Positions 1 through 7,230 of a DNA stretch of 64,000 nt are shown here, piece by piece. Each line of letters starts with the position of its first letter. Position 1 is the stretch's first letter. The notes beneath the pieces were generated by a model. That model was not told the DNA's origin. It did no database searches and saw only the letters and a list, made by a program, of their open reading frames with translations. Position numbers and translations under genes: made by a program. Origin of the DNA: DATLSM01 sp963722965 (GTDB lineage Bacteria; Actinomycetota; Thermoleophilia; Solirubrobacterales; 70-9); NCBI GenBank assembly GCA_963722965.1, contig CAVROX010000006.1, forward strand, positions 1 through 64,000. Direction: 5' to 3'.

Positions 1-114
1 GGTGAAGAGATGCTGGCCACCGATGCTGTCGCGGACATCGGTTCCGCTTCTGTGCTCGGCCTGCGCCTGGCATCGCAGCTTGGACTTCGCTCAGCGGGCG
101 GCGGGATCGGTTGA
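1..114 (+). CDS. 3' end of an unidentified gene (partial)
   Basis: An open frame runs in from the left edge in frame 1 and stops at TGA 112-114, giving about 37 C-terminal residues that end in a Gly-rich stretch (SAGGGIG). Too little is present to recognise a family. It could be a chance open frame in GC-rich DNA; nothing else in the first 115 bases competes with it. Confidence 0.3.
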   Translation, partial: GEEMLATDAVADIGSASVLGLRLASQLGLRSAGGGIG

Positions 115-591
115 GAGCGGCTGGTAGCCGATGGATGGTGCCCACAGGCCTGGAAATCCGGGGGGTTCCGGAGGCGAGCGCCGGAAACGTTTGCCCAAGG
201 CGATTCCCTCATTCGATTTCTCCAACCCTGTTGGACTCGCGAACATCTGCCTGGCAGGCCGAGCCGCGAGGTTTGGCTTTAGGAATTTCCCCTGCTCACC
301 TCCTTGGCGAGCAGGGGGCACTGTAGCTGGTTTTCGAAGCTAGCGTCTACGAAGATGCAACTCCGTTTTTCTATGGAAGTTGCGCCGACCCCGCGGAATC
401 CTTTCCGTCTGTAGCTGCTTCACTCCAATCCACCGCTGTCCTCATTGCCGCCCGCTAGCGCGCGGTCCCTGCACCGCGATATAAGACCAGGTTGATAGTC
501 CTGCGCTGACCTTTTCGGCGAAAGACATCGTCGTAGCCCGCAATCCCGCCCTACAGCGAGATTGGGACCTCTCAAGCCGACTTCGACAAAC
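115..591. other. Gene-poor stretch with one strong hairpin
   Basis: I see no convincing coding region here; the short overlapping open frames on both strands have no recognisable motif. A 9-bp stem (CCCCTGCTC at 289-297 with GAGCAGGGG at 309-317, 11-nt loop) could be a terminator or a structural remnant, but no T-run follows directly on the plus strand. The rest looks like degraded accessory DNA. Confidence 0.4.
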
Positions 592-640
592 GGGGCAGCC
601 AGGACTCGAACCTGGAATCGCCGGTTTTGGAGACCGGTGG
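592..640 (-). pseudogene. 3' half of tRNA-Trp(CCA), attachment-site-like remnant
   Basis: On the minus strand this reads as the 3' half of a tRNA: an anticodon arm (plus 621-637) with loop CTCCAAA, hence anticodon CCA for Trp, then a T arm (599-615) with a TTCGAGT loop and the 3' acceptor strand CTGCCCC (592-598). No D arm or 5' acceptor strand lies upstream; instead there is an inverted-repeat-like sequence (AGGTGTCA, then TGACCT, near 642-659). Half tRNA genes of this type are left when an integrase-driven element inserts at the 3' end of a tRNA gene, so this is probably an att remnant rather than a working tRNA. Confidence 0.65.
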
Positions 641-841
641 TCAGGTCATTTTTGACACCTGTTTGACGCTTTAGCAAGCCAAATTCGAGCCGGGTTACTT
701 CCCAGGGGAACGTACAGGGGAACGAAGCCTGAACGAAAAACCCTGGCGCGGGCGCACTATCGTCCTTCGCAGGCCGCCGGATCTACCTCCGCCCAAACGG
801 AATCGGTTACTTCCGTCCTCGTACCTTGGTAGGAACCGAGG

Positions 842-1510
842 ATGCTCGACACCGCCGTCTCGATCCTCGCAGCGATAGCTCTCCTGATGCCGGGCTTCAT
901 CATCGCCGAGCTGGGCGCTCGCTCGCCACGCTCCTCCCGCAGCGACCTCGAGCTTGGTCTGCGAGCGCTCGCCTACACGCTCATCCTGCAGCTGATCTTC
1001 GGCTTCTGGACCGCTCCCCTGGTCAAGGCCGTCGGCTCGCCAGAGCATTGGCCCGATCATCTGGTCGCGATCAGCGCCTATGTCGGCGTCGTCTTGCTGG
1101 CGGTGCCGATCGCCCTCGGGGTGGCTCTCAATCTCTATCTCGGGCGGGTCGAGGATCAAGATGGCCCTCCCAGCCTCTTCTCCACCTTCCTCGGCGCCGG
1201 CGAGGCTAGAGACGCCTTCGACTACGCCTACCAGCGTTGGCGCAAGGAGGGCGGCTACGTGATCGTCGAGCTGGTCAACCACAGCCCCGATTCGCCGCGG
1301 CTGGTGGGTGGCATCTACGGAGAACGCTCCGCTGTCGGCCAAACCCCCTCTGCCCACGACATCTACCTGCAAGCGCTTTGCACGGTCGAGGAGGATGCAA
1401 ACGGCATCCGCACCTTGGCCCAGCGCGTCGAGCCCAATCAAGGCGTCTATATCGCGGCGGCGCAGATTGCCCGCGTCGATTTGGTCCCTGGTGGACCCGA
1501 TACTCTGTAG
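842..1510 (+). CDS. DUF6338 family membrane protein
   Basis: A 222-residue protein of unknown function resembling the actinobacterial DUF6338 family. The N-terminus starts MLDTAVSILAAIALLMPGF, a hydrophobic segment (about residues 2-23), and further hydrophobic segments lie near 40-60 and 78-100, so it is probably anchored in the cytoplasmic membrane by three helices with a soluble C-terminal half. That half contains a repeatedly aromatic stretch (FDYAYQRWRKEGGY) and ends VDLVPGGPDTL. The start is the ATG that opens the hydrophobic segment. Two tiny genes follow at 2-nt spacing and then a 4-nt overlap, so the three probably form one operon. Its biochemical role is unknown. Confidence 0.8.
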   Translation: MLDTAVSILAAIALLMPGFIIAELGARSPRSSRSDLELGLRALAYTLILQLIFGFWTAPLVKAVGSPEHWPDHLVAISAYVGVVLLAVPIALGVALNLYLGRVEDQDGPPSLFSTFLGAGEARDAFDYAYQRWRKEGGYVIVELVNHSPDSPRLVGGIYGERSAVGQTPSAHDIYLQALCTVEEDANGIRTLAQRVEPNQGVYIAAAQIARVDLVPGGPDTL

Positions 1511-1512
1511 GT

Positions 1513-1644
1513 ATGAGCGAGTCAGGCAACAAGCGATTGCAAGAGGGAGCGCTAAGTGCCCTGAAGACGCCAGCGAATCCGCCAGCAACTCCGAAGCTCG
1601 TGCCTCTCAAGCCGGCGAAAAGCGGACAGGCGAGAGGTAAATGA
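1513..1644 (+). CDS. Small Pro/Ala-rich protein, first of a tandem pair
   Basis: A 43-residue protein starting MSESGNKRLQEGALSALK, beginning 2 nt after the DUF6338 stop and ending with a TGA that overlaps the ATG of the next small gene (ATGA). It carries an LVPLKP motif and aligns without gaps to its downstream neighbour: E, AL, P, NPP, LVPL and P fall at the same positions over about 27 residues. It has no membrane segment and is basic at the C-terminus (KPAKSGQARGK). The operon position suggests it works with the DUF6338 protein, which is inference. It matches no family I recognise. Confidence 0.6.
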   Translation: MSESGNKRLQEGALSALKTPANPPATPKLVPLKPAKSGQARGK

Positions 1645-1808
1645 GCCCCGGATCACCAATAATGCCCGTTCGCCAACCGGGACGGGGGCCGATAGAAGAG
1701 AAGGCGCTCACCCCTCAGAGCGCTCCGAAAAACCCGCCGGGACCAACCAACTTGGTCCCATTGGCGCCGCCGCCCCCACCCCCCCGAGAAAAAGTAGACC
1801 CGAGTTAG
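1641..1808 (+). CDS. Small Pro-rich protein, second of a tandem pair
   Basis: A 55-residue protein starting MSPGSPIMPVRQPGRGP, whose ATG overlaps the upstream stop in an ATGA junction, indicating translational coupling. Its middle (IEEKALTPQSAPKNPP, then LVPLAP) parallels the preceding small protein, and it then runs into a polyproline stretch followed by a charged end (REKVDPS). The stop overlaps the 3' end of a convergent minus-strand small gene by four bases. Alternatively it is a chance frame, but the gap-free similarity to its neighbour argues against that. Function unknown. Confidence 0.55.
   Translation: MSPGSPIMPVRQPGRGPIEEKALTPQSAPKNPPGPTNLVPLAPPPPPPREKVDPS
1724..1759 (-). terminator. 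Possible intrinsic terminator of the small minus-strand operon
   Basis: On the minus strand an 8-bp perfect stem (GGGACCAA with TTGGTCCC, 5-nt loop; plus 1739-1759) is followed after GGCGGG by TTTTT. It lies downstream of the two coupled minus-strand genes at 1805-2196. It also lies inside the plus-strand small gene, so part of its sequence is constrained by coding. Confidence 0.4.
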
Positions 1809-1912
1809 CGCCGCCGGGCGCGCGTCCGATTCTCCTTGCTGCGATCGGCGAGGAACTTGTCGAGCAGCTCGCGGGCGTGCTCCAGCTCGCCTGGCAGGGC
1901 GGTTGCGGTCAT
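1805..1912 (-). CDS. Tiny basic protein coupled to upstream gene
   Basis: A 35-residue open frame (starts MTATALPGELEHARELLDKF, ends TRARRR) whose ATG overlaps the stop of the preceding minus-strand gene as ATGA. The sequence looks helical and ends in a cluster of arginines. Translational coupling and an adjacent terminator-like hairpin suggest a real gene. I do not recognise a family. Confidence 0.4.
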   Translation of the reverse strand: MTATALPGELEHARELLDKFLADRSKENRTRARRR

Positions 1913-2196
1913 AGAGGTTCAAGACAGCTGAGACACGGATCTCGCCCCATTCTCAACGCAACCCAGTAGAAGAGAGCGGCGGGGCGCTGCACGTAGGGCA
2001 TGGCCTCCTCAGAGCAGTAGTAATGCAGGGCGCCGAAGCGCCCGGCGACGAAGCGGTCGAGGCGTCTTTTCGCCTTCTGGACCAGCTCCACCTCAATCGC
2101 CGTGGTCGGGACGGTGCGGTTCCACTGCTCCGCTGTCGACCCCGCCGGGATCGAGATCAGGTCGGGGCGATGCCGGGCGCCGTTAGCGAGGCGCAT
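1909..2196 (-). CDS. Fragment resembling the C-terminal part of replication-relaxation proteins
   Basis: A 95-residue frame containing PDLISIPAG, then AIEVELVQKAKRRLDRFV and HYYCSEEAMPYVQR. The pattern of a predicted strand followed by AIEVEL and a basic helix resembles the nuclease-like C-terminal region of actinobacterial replication-relaxation (plasmid/ICE) proteins; this assignment is tentative. The frame stays open upstream to about 2270 without an obvious start, so the ATG at 2194-2196 may lie inside a truncated gene. A 35-residue gene is coupled at its 3' end. It sits among other mobile-element remnants. Confidence 0.35.
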   Translation of the reverse strand: MRLANGARHRPDLISIPAGSTAEQWNRTVPTTAIEVELVQKAKRRLDRFVAGRFGALHYYCSEEAMPYVQRPAALFYWVALRMGRDPCLSCLEPL

Positions 2197-2416
2197 CGGG
2201 AAGGTGTGCTCGCCGAGGGCGCGCTCGTGGGCGAGCAGAAAGGGGGACTCCCCAGAGTGGGCCGGGCTTTTTTGTCTTCAGCCACCGCAAACGCCGGAAA
2301 ACTCGCTTTTGCCTCACGAAACGCCTTCAAGCGGGGATCACCGGATTCGACATCGTGCCTGCCGTTTGATGCCCATATCTGATGCCCACGGATCTGTGCT
2401 CTCAACTTCTCCCAAC

Positions 2417-2440
2417 AAAAAACCCCGGATTTCCGGGGCT
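2417..2440 (-). terminator. Intrinsic terminator downstream of tRNA-Gly
   Basis: Read on the minus strand, a stem AGCCCCGGA/TCCGGGG (plus 2423-2440) is followed directly by TTTTTT (plus 2417-2422). It starts about 10 nt after the tRNA-Gly 3' end and is a canonical Rho-independent terminator for that gene. Confidence 0.8.
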
Positions 2441-2450
2441 TTCTGTCGAA

Positions 2451-2523
2451 GCGGCTGAAGGGACTCGAACCCACGACCTTCTGCATGGCAAGCAGACGCT
2501 CTAGCCAACTGAGCTACAGCCGC
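2451..2523 (-). tRNA. tRNA-Gly(GCC)
   Basis: On the minus strand the 73 nt fold into a complete cloverleaf: acceptor GCGGCTG/CAGCCGC, D arm GCTC...GAGC, anticodon arm TCTGC-TTGCCAT-GCAGA with anticodon GCC, and T arm GTGGG-TTCGAGT-CCCTT. (The T stem closes imperfectly, G-C and G-T pairs.) CCA is not encoded. A strong terminator follows. A recombinase remnant lies just upstream of the tRNA 5' end. Confidence 0.92.
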
Positions 2524-2536
2524 GCACGGCGTGATT

Positions 2537-2875
2537 CTAGCTTTGCGCTGCTGTTTCCTGCGTTCCGCTCGGGAAGTGATCGACGGCCAGCGAAGGGCAC
2601 GAAGGGCGCTCCGTGCCCATCCGTGCCCAATCAAGCGCCCCCCAATCAAGCGCCCGATCATAGGCCGCCAGGCTGTCTCCGGTCAGCTTCTCGCGACGTT
2701 TCGCGGCACGCTGATACCTGCTGAAAGTGAAGGATGAGTCGCGGTGTCCGAGCTGTTCTGCGATGTAGACCGGGTCATCGCGCAGGGCCGCTTGCATTGA
2801 GGCGTATGTCCGGCGAAGGGAATGTGAGGAGACCGACTCGCTGATCGGCTCGATGCCAACCCCCCAACTCTGTCT
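2537..2875 (-). pseudogene. Tyrosine recombinase (integrase) C-terminal remnant
   Basis: The frame reads SHSLRRTYASMQAAL then YIAEQLGHRDSSFTFSRYQ. These match the H-x-x-R, G-H and catalytic Tyr (in SFTFSRYQRA) of the tyrosine recombinase catalytic domain. An in-frame TGA at 2876-2878 cuts off everything upstream, so the N-terminal domain and the first catalytic Arg are missing. It ends 13 nt upstream of tRNA-Gly, at the 5' side of that gene, not the 3' side usual for an integrated element. It is an inactive relic. Confidence 0.7.
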
Positions 2876-2878
2876 TCA

Positions 2879-3395
2879 AGATGAGTCAAAAGAAGAAATA
2901 GCCGGTCTAGGTGGTCTCCCGACAGCGGATTAGCAAAGGAGTTTGACCGAAATCAACGCGACGCAAGGAACCGTTCGCGGATCTTGACTTCGACCGCCTG
3001 CTTGTCGCTGACGTGTTCCTCCGGCTCAGTGCTCACGTCGTTTCGTCGCATCCTGACCGCGATGCGGGAGGTGCCGACCGGGACCTAGAAATACCCCCCG
3101 CGCTGAGGAAGGGCGACCGTAGTAGGTGCCGGTTGAATCCTGGCGTTTGGTCGTCTCGTAGCGCTCTCGGCCTTCTTGCCTGAGCAGCAGACGCGACCCG
3201 CTTCGGGCGCAGCTACGATTAACAGGCGGCGAGCTTGGAGGAGTCGCCGCACTCCGAAGTGGATCGGCAGTACTCCGCTCACCTCAGGCGGTCCGCCCGG
3301 TACCAATCTGGGTGCTTGATTCTTGAAGGTCGGATTGACCGCATCGTCGGCGAGCCATAGGGTCGGTGCTTACCATCGACCGATTGGAGCGCAAG
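2879..3395. other. Intergenic stretch with coding debris
   Basis: No intact gene is visible. A 32-codon minus-strand frame at 2953-3051 (starts MRRNDVSTEPEEHVSDKQAV, ends RERFLASR) continues upstream in frame only as far as a TAG about 33 nt away; its composition is protein-like, so it may be the tail of a decayed gene. The remaining bases show no recognisable motif. Confidence 0.35.
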
Positions 3396-3681
3396 ATGAA
3401 GTTCTTGATCACCTATCGACCACAAAACCCAGCACCAGCCGACCAGGTTCCGGAGTTGCTCAACGGCATGGGCGAGTGGATGCAGAAATACGGTAGCCGG
3501 GTCGAAGACATCCATTTCTTCACCAGTGGTGGGGGCTTCGGGAACCATCGAGACCGACGATGCAGGAGAGCTATCGCGCCTCGTTGCCGAGCATCCGTTC
3601 ACGCCCTATGCGGACGTTCAGATCGACCCGTTGATCGACCCACAGTCTGCGATGGAGAACCTGATCGCAGCGAACTCCTGA
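3396..3681 (+). pseudogene. YCII-like/DUF3303-like small protein, frameshifted
   Basis: The reading frame starts MKFLITYRPQNPAPADQVPE, preceded by GGAG 5 nt upstream, and continues to GGGFG; after a one-base shift near 3541 it resumes TIETDDAGELSRLVAEH and ends MENLIAANS. Joined, it makes a protein of about 94 residues with the strand-helix-strand pattern of small dimeric alpha-beta barrel proteins of the YCII/DUF3303 kind. The 286-nt span is one base longer than a multiple of three, as expected for one inserted base. This may be sequence error rather than a true pseudogene. A hairpin terminator follows 10 nt later. Confidence 0.55.
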
Positions 3682-3691
3682 CCGCGAGTTG

Positions 3692-3720
3692 GGGCAGCGG
3701 CGTTTCTGCCGCTGCCCTCT
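3692..3720 (+). terminator. Intrinsic terminator-like hairpin
   Basis: A perfect 10-bp stem, GGGCAGCGGC (3692-3701) with GCCGCTGCCC (3708-3717) and a 6-nt loop, lies just after the frameshifted small gene. It is followed by TCTTGG, a weak U-tract. Confidence 0.55.
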
Positions 3721-4160
3721 TGGCGCGTAGCAGCGCGCCAGGTCTTGGTGAACGACATCATCCCCGAACAAAGTCGCCAGGTCGTTAGCCACGGGAGAAG
3801 AGCGCAGGATTAAGCGCCGGTGTTTTCGTCAACTTCACTGCCGATTCATCGCAGCCGCAGGGTCGGGACCCTCTGCCCCAAGCGTAGGATCTGACAACGA
3901 GAGCACCGTCTCATCGTGGTTAGGCCCTCGGTGCGCTCGGCAACGCTGCTCGGGGTCTCGATGGCGGCCGAGCGTTCCGCTCACCTCTGCCGCCCGCCGG
4001 ACCCACGAGGTCCAAGCTCTGACCGAAGGACGTCGCTGGCCCGGTGGGCTCCTATATCCGTCGCGTGGGCAGGCCCGGCGAGCAACTTTGCACGTCTCAA
4101 CTGACTTATAAGGTCAGTTTTTGAGCATCCATCTGGCAACCAGACAGGGGGCGTGAGCCA
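3721..4160. other. Intergenic stretch with a second terminator-like hairpin
   Basis: No gene is apparent in this 440-base stretch. ACTGAC (4100-4105) pairs with GTCAGT (4113-4118) and is followed by TTTTTG-type sequence, giving a weak terminator readable on the plus strand. The short frames here have no motif. Confidence 0.4.
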
Positions 4161-4642
4161 ATGGGCGATGCCGGGATCGACTGGGAGACCCTGGCGCAGG
4201 CCGAAACCCACAAGGACCGCATGGCGATCATTGAGACGATGAGTACCAATCCCCATCAGGGGGTTGGTCGCCGGTTGAACTCAGCTGGGCGCTGAACAAC
4301 ATCGCCCACCACGTCGCATGCCTCCACGGTGCCGGCCTAATCGTGCAGGCGAGGGCGGCTCCCCGTCGTGGGACGGTTGAGCGCGTCTACGTGCTAACGG
4401 GGAAGCGGCGCAATTCCGGCCCCGAGAACCCGAACGCTCCCTGCCGGTTTGGCAGGTGGGTCCTCCGATGCGCCCTGCCCCCGATGACACATTCGCCTCG
4501 CCGCCGCTTTTGCATCCGATCCGATGAATCCATAAGCGCAGGGGCAAAGACAATTGCTCACGCAAGCCACCTTCACTGTCTGAATGCGGTCGGATCTGGT
4601 CGACGCAGCCCTTGGAAAGCCCCGGGTACCTGCAGCGGCTAG
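4161..4642 (+). pseudogene. ArsR-like winged-helix regulator, degenerate
   Basis: From ATG 4161 (AGGGGG at about -10) the frame reads IDWETLAQAETHKDRMAII, then shifts near 4262 into WSPVELSWALNNIAHHVACL and GLIVQARAAPRRGTVERVY. The second part matches the recognition helix and wing of ArsR/HTH_20 regulators (N-h-x-x-H-V then GL-I and RRG-VE-h-Y). About four residues appear to be missing between the two helices, and the frame then runs on without homology to 4642. The locus is therefore probably decayed rather than merely mis-sequenced. No DNA target can be inferred. Confidence 0.45.
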
Positions 4643-4702
4643 CGTGTACAAATCACGACCACGGGCAAGCAGAGCAACGCGGAGGCTGCGGTCCGCGCAG
4701 TC

Positions 4703-5422
4703 GTGAGCGGGAAAGTTCAGGGCGTCGGCTACCGCGAGGCGGCGCTGCGCCGCGCGCAGCTCCTCGGCGTGACGGGGTGGGTGCGCAACGATCCGGAAGG
4801 CAACGTCCTGGTTCATGCCGAGGGCTCCAGGCACGCGATCGAGGGACTGTTGGCCTTCCTGGGCGAGGGGCCGGCGGCGGCCGAGGTCTTCGAATTGCAG
4901 GTCGAGCCGAAGAAGGCTGAGGGCCACGAGCAGTTCGCCATCCGCGGCGTTAGCGCTGGCGCCTTCTTCGTTTATGAGCACGCCGCGACCGCCCACCACT
5001 TCGACCTGCGCCTGCAGGTCGGCGGGGTAATGCGCTCTTGGGCGGTTCCGAAGGGCCCCTCGATGGACCCCGCCGTAAAGCGCCTGGCCCTGGAGGTCGG
5101 CGACCACCCGATCGTCGAGGACCCCTTCGAGGGGGCGGCCGGCGCGGGCCAGGCGATCGTCTGGGATCACGGTCACTACGAGCGAGGTGGCCGGGTCGCC
5201 TGGCCGGAGGCGCTCAACCGGGGGCACGCCGTGTTCGTCCTGCATGGTGAGAAGCTCCGCGGCGGCTTTGCACTCCAGCGTACCCGTGGCGGAGTGAAGG
5301 CCCAGTGGTTGCTGATCAAGCGCCGCGATCAGCACGCGCTACCCGGGTCGGACGTGGTCGCCGAACATCCCAGGTCGGTGCTCAGCGCCAGGACGCTGGA
5401 TCAGCTCTCCGCGAAGAGCTGA
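4703..5422 (+). CDS. Acylphosphatase fused to LigD-type 3'-phosphoesterase domain
   Basis: A 239-residue two-domain protein. Residues 1-72 are an acylphosphatase: GKVQGVGYRE with the phosphate-binding Arg, and GWVRNDPEGNVLVHAEG with the catalytic Asn. From about residue 86 comes FFVYEHAATAHHFDLRLQVG then SWAVPKGPSMDP and KRLALEVGDHP. This is the phosphoesterase domain of bacterial LigD, which trims 3' ends in non-homologous end joining; the metal-binding His and Asp are present. The polymerase and ligase domains are absent, and the usual GEYG segment is replaced by EDPFEGAAGAGQAIVWD. The GTG at 4703 is the first usable start after an in-frame TAG. No Ku or ligase gene lies nearby. Function as a unit is inference. 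Confidence 0.75.
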   Translation: MSGKVQGVGYREAALRRAQLLGVTGWVRNDPEGNVLVHAEGSRHAIEGLLAFLGEGPAAAEVFELQVEPKKAEGHEQFAIRGVSAGAFFVYEHAATAHHFDLRLQVGGVMRSWAVPKGPSMDPAVKRLALEVGDHPIVEDPFEGAAGAGQAIVWDHGHYERGGRVAWPEALNRGHAVFVLHGEKLRGGFALQRTRGGVKAQWLLIKRRDQHALPGSDVVAEHPRSVLSARTLDQLSAKS

Positions 5423-5454
5423 TCTACGTCGGCCCAGATTGGGAGCATGGGCGC

Positions 5455-6345
5455 GTGCCCGCGATCGAGACCGAGCGGCTGACGAAGTTCTACGGCGAGG
5501 ATCGTGGCATCGAGGACGTGACAATCGCGGTCGAGGAGGCCGAGGTTTTCGGCTTCCTCGGACCCAACGGGGCCGGCAAGACGACGACGATCCGCACCCT
5601 GCTTGACCTCCTGCACCCGACCAGTGGGAGCGCTCGTATCTTCGGCCTCGACAGTCGCCGTGACAGCGTCGCAATCCGCACCCGCCTTGGCAACCTCCCC
5701 GGCGACTTCGGCTATGGCAAGCGCGCCACCGGGCGCGAGGCGGTCACCCTGCTGTCGCGGTTGCGCGGCATCTCCGGGCTCGATCACGCCGAGGAGCTGG
5801 CAGGGCGCTTCCGCGCCGACCTCGACCGGCCGCTGGGCCAGCTCTCGCGGGGAAATCGGCAGAAGGTCGGCCTGATCCTGGCGGTATTCCACCGGCCAGA
5901 GCTGCTGATCCTCGACGAGCCGACGAGCGGGCTTGACCCGCTGATGCAGGAGGAGTTCCTCGCCCTCGTGCGCGAGGAACGCGAACGCGGCTGCGCGGTC
6001 TTCCTCTCCTCGCATGAGCTGGATGAGGTCGAGCGTGTTTGCGACCGGGTCGGGATCATTCGCGACGGAAAGCTGATCGCCGTGGAGCGTGTCGCGGACC
6101 TGCTCGGCAAGACACCACGTCGCGTCTCGGTTGAGTTCGCTGCGCCGGTCGATCTGGCAGAGCTTCGCCGCTGCCCTGGGGTGAGCGCCCTCGACAGCGA
6201 GGGCAAGCACGTCTCCTTCCGGGTCGCAGGAGACCTCGACCCGGTGATCAAGGAGATCGCCCGCCACCCTGTCGCCGACCTCGAGCTCGCCCGCCCCACT
6301 TTGGAGGAGGTCTTTCTCTCCTACTATGAGGACAGCTCGGGTTGA
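5455..6345 (+). CDS. ABC transporter ATP-binding protein (multidrug/lipid exporter type)
   Basis: A 296-residue ATPase with Walker A GPNGAGKTTTI, signature LSRGNRQK (LSxG variant), Walker B LLILDEPTSGLD and switch HELDEVE. The C-terminal 80 residues form the accessory domain found in DrrA/CcmA-like exporters. GTG 5455 is chosen because GGGAG lies upstream and homology begins at VPAIETERLTKFYG; an upstream in-frame extension overlaps the preceding gene. Its TGA overlaps the start of the permease gene, so the two form an ATPase-permease operon that pumps an unknown substrate through the cytoplasmic membrane. Confidence 0.88.
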   Translation: MPAIETERLTKFYGEDRGIEDVTIAVEEAEVFGFLGPNGAGKTTTIRTLLDLLHPTSGSARIFGLDSRRDSVAIRTRLGNLPGDFGYGKRATGREAVTLLSRLRGISGLDHAEELAGRFRADLDRPLGQLSRGNRQKVGLILAVFHRPELLILDEPTSGLDPLMQEEFLALVREERERGCAVFLSSHELDEVERVCDRVGIIRDGKLIAVERVADLLGKTPRRVSVEFAAPVDLAELRRCPGVSALDSEGKHVSFRVAGDLDPVIKEIARHPVADLELARPTLEEVFLSYYEDSSG

Positions 6346-7121
6346 GGACGTTGCTGGCAGCCCAACTCTGGGAACGGCGCCGATCCCTGCTCTCATGGGG
6401 GCTGCCGCTCGGCTTGTGGTCAGCCTTCATCGTCTCGATCTTCCCCTCGATCGAAACTGAGCTGGTCAAGGTGGTCCGCGGCTACCCGCAGGCGCTGAAG
6501 GAAGCATTCGGGGTCGGCGAACTGACGACGGTCGAGCAGTACCTCCACGCGGAGATGCTGAGTCTGATCGTGCCGCTCGCGGTCGGCTACCTCGCCGTAC
6601 GCTCGGTCTCAAGCGGCCTGTCCGGCGCCGCCGAAAGCGGACGGCTCGACGTGCTGTTATCGGCGCCCATATCCCGCTATCGCCTCGTCGCGGCCGGATT
6701 CGCCGCGACCGCGATCGAGCTTGCCGCGGTCCTCGCCGTCACCGTTGCCCTTGCCATGCTCGGCAGCTTGCTTTCCGGCGCCGGACTGGGCTTCGGTCTC
6801 GCCCTCGCCGGCTTCTTCAACGTCTGGCCCCTGGCTTTGCTGATCGCGGGCGTCGGGATCATCATCACCGGCTTCTCGCTGCGCACCAGCGTGATCACGG
6901 GCCTGGCGGCGGGCATCCTGGTGGGGATGTACGTGATCGACCTGGTCGGCCGGCTCGACCCCAGTCTCGACGCGATTCGCTACGTCTCTGTTTTCCGCTA
7001 TTACGGCAAGGCGATTGAGAACGGCATCGACCCGCTGTCTTTCATCGGCGTCAGCGTCGCAGCCACCGCGCTCGCGATGATCGGGGCGCTGCTCTTCGAG
7101 CGGCGTGATCTCTCGCCGTAG
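6342..7121 (+). CDS. ABC-2 type transporter permease
   Basis: A 259-residue membrane protein, partner of the upstream ATPase. The TTG start overlaps the ATPase stop (TTGA). About six hydrophobic segments can be seen, near residues 15-35, 70-85, 107-130, 138-160, 165-195 and 232-250. The soluble stretch at 36-70 and the motif SGRLDVLLSAPISR resemble ABC-2 permeases in which a short amphipathic segment contacts the ATPase. The last residues (ERRDLSP) resemble the FxRRDL end of such permeases. Substrate unknown. Confidence 0.85.
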   Translation: MRTLLAAQLWERRRSLLSWGLPLGLWSAFIVSIFPSIETELVKVVRGYPQALKEAFGVGELTTVEQYLHAEMLSLIVPLAVGYLAVRSVSSGLSGAAESGRLDVLLSAPISRYRLVAAGFAATAIELAAVLAVTVALAMLGSLLSGAGLGFGLALAGFFNVWPLALLIAGVGIIITGFSLRTSVITGLAAGILVGMYVIDLVGRLDPSLDAIRYVSVFRYYGKAIENGIDPLSFIGVSVAATALAMIGALLFERRDLSP

Positions 7122-7182
7122 CCCTGATGCCACCGCCGTCACCAAAGGGCAAGCACGACCCTGCCACACTTGGCTGCACTAC

Positions 7183-7208
7183 TCGCCCCCCGGATGCGGG
7201 GTTTCTCT
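7183..7208 (+). terminator. Weak terminator-like hairpin between permease and MBL gene
   Basis: CGCCCCC (7184-7190) can pair with GCGGGG (7196-7201), followed by TTTCTCTC. It lies 62 nt after the permease stop and 20 nt before the next ATG, so it would separate the two transcription units. Confidence 0.35.
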
Positions 7209-7230
7209 CACAGACGGCCACAACACGACG

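Noticed and set aside
695..1588. Long antisense frame of 297 codons opposite the DUF6338 gene
   Set aside because: It has no recognisable motif and mirrors the GC-rich plus-strand gene, which has membrane segments and operon structure.
3916..4104. 62-codon plus-strand frame
   Set aside because: No motif, no ribosome binding site and no protein-like composition; it lies in a stretch between terminator-like hairpins.
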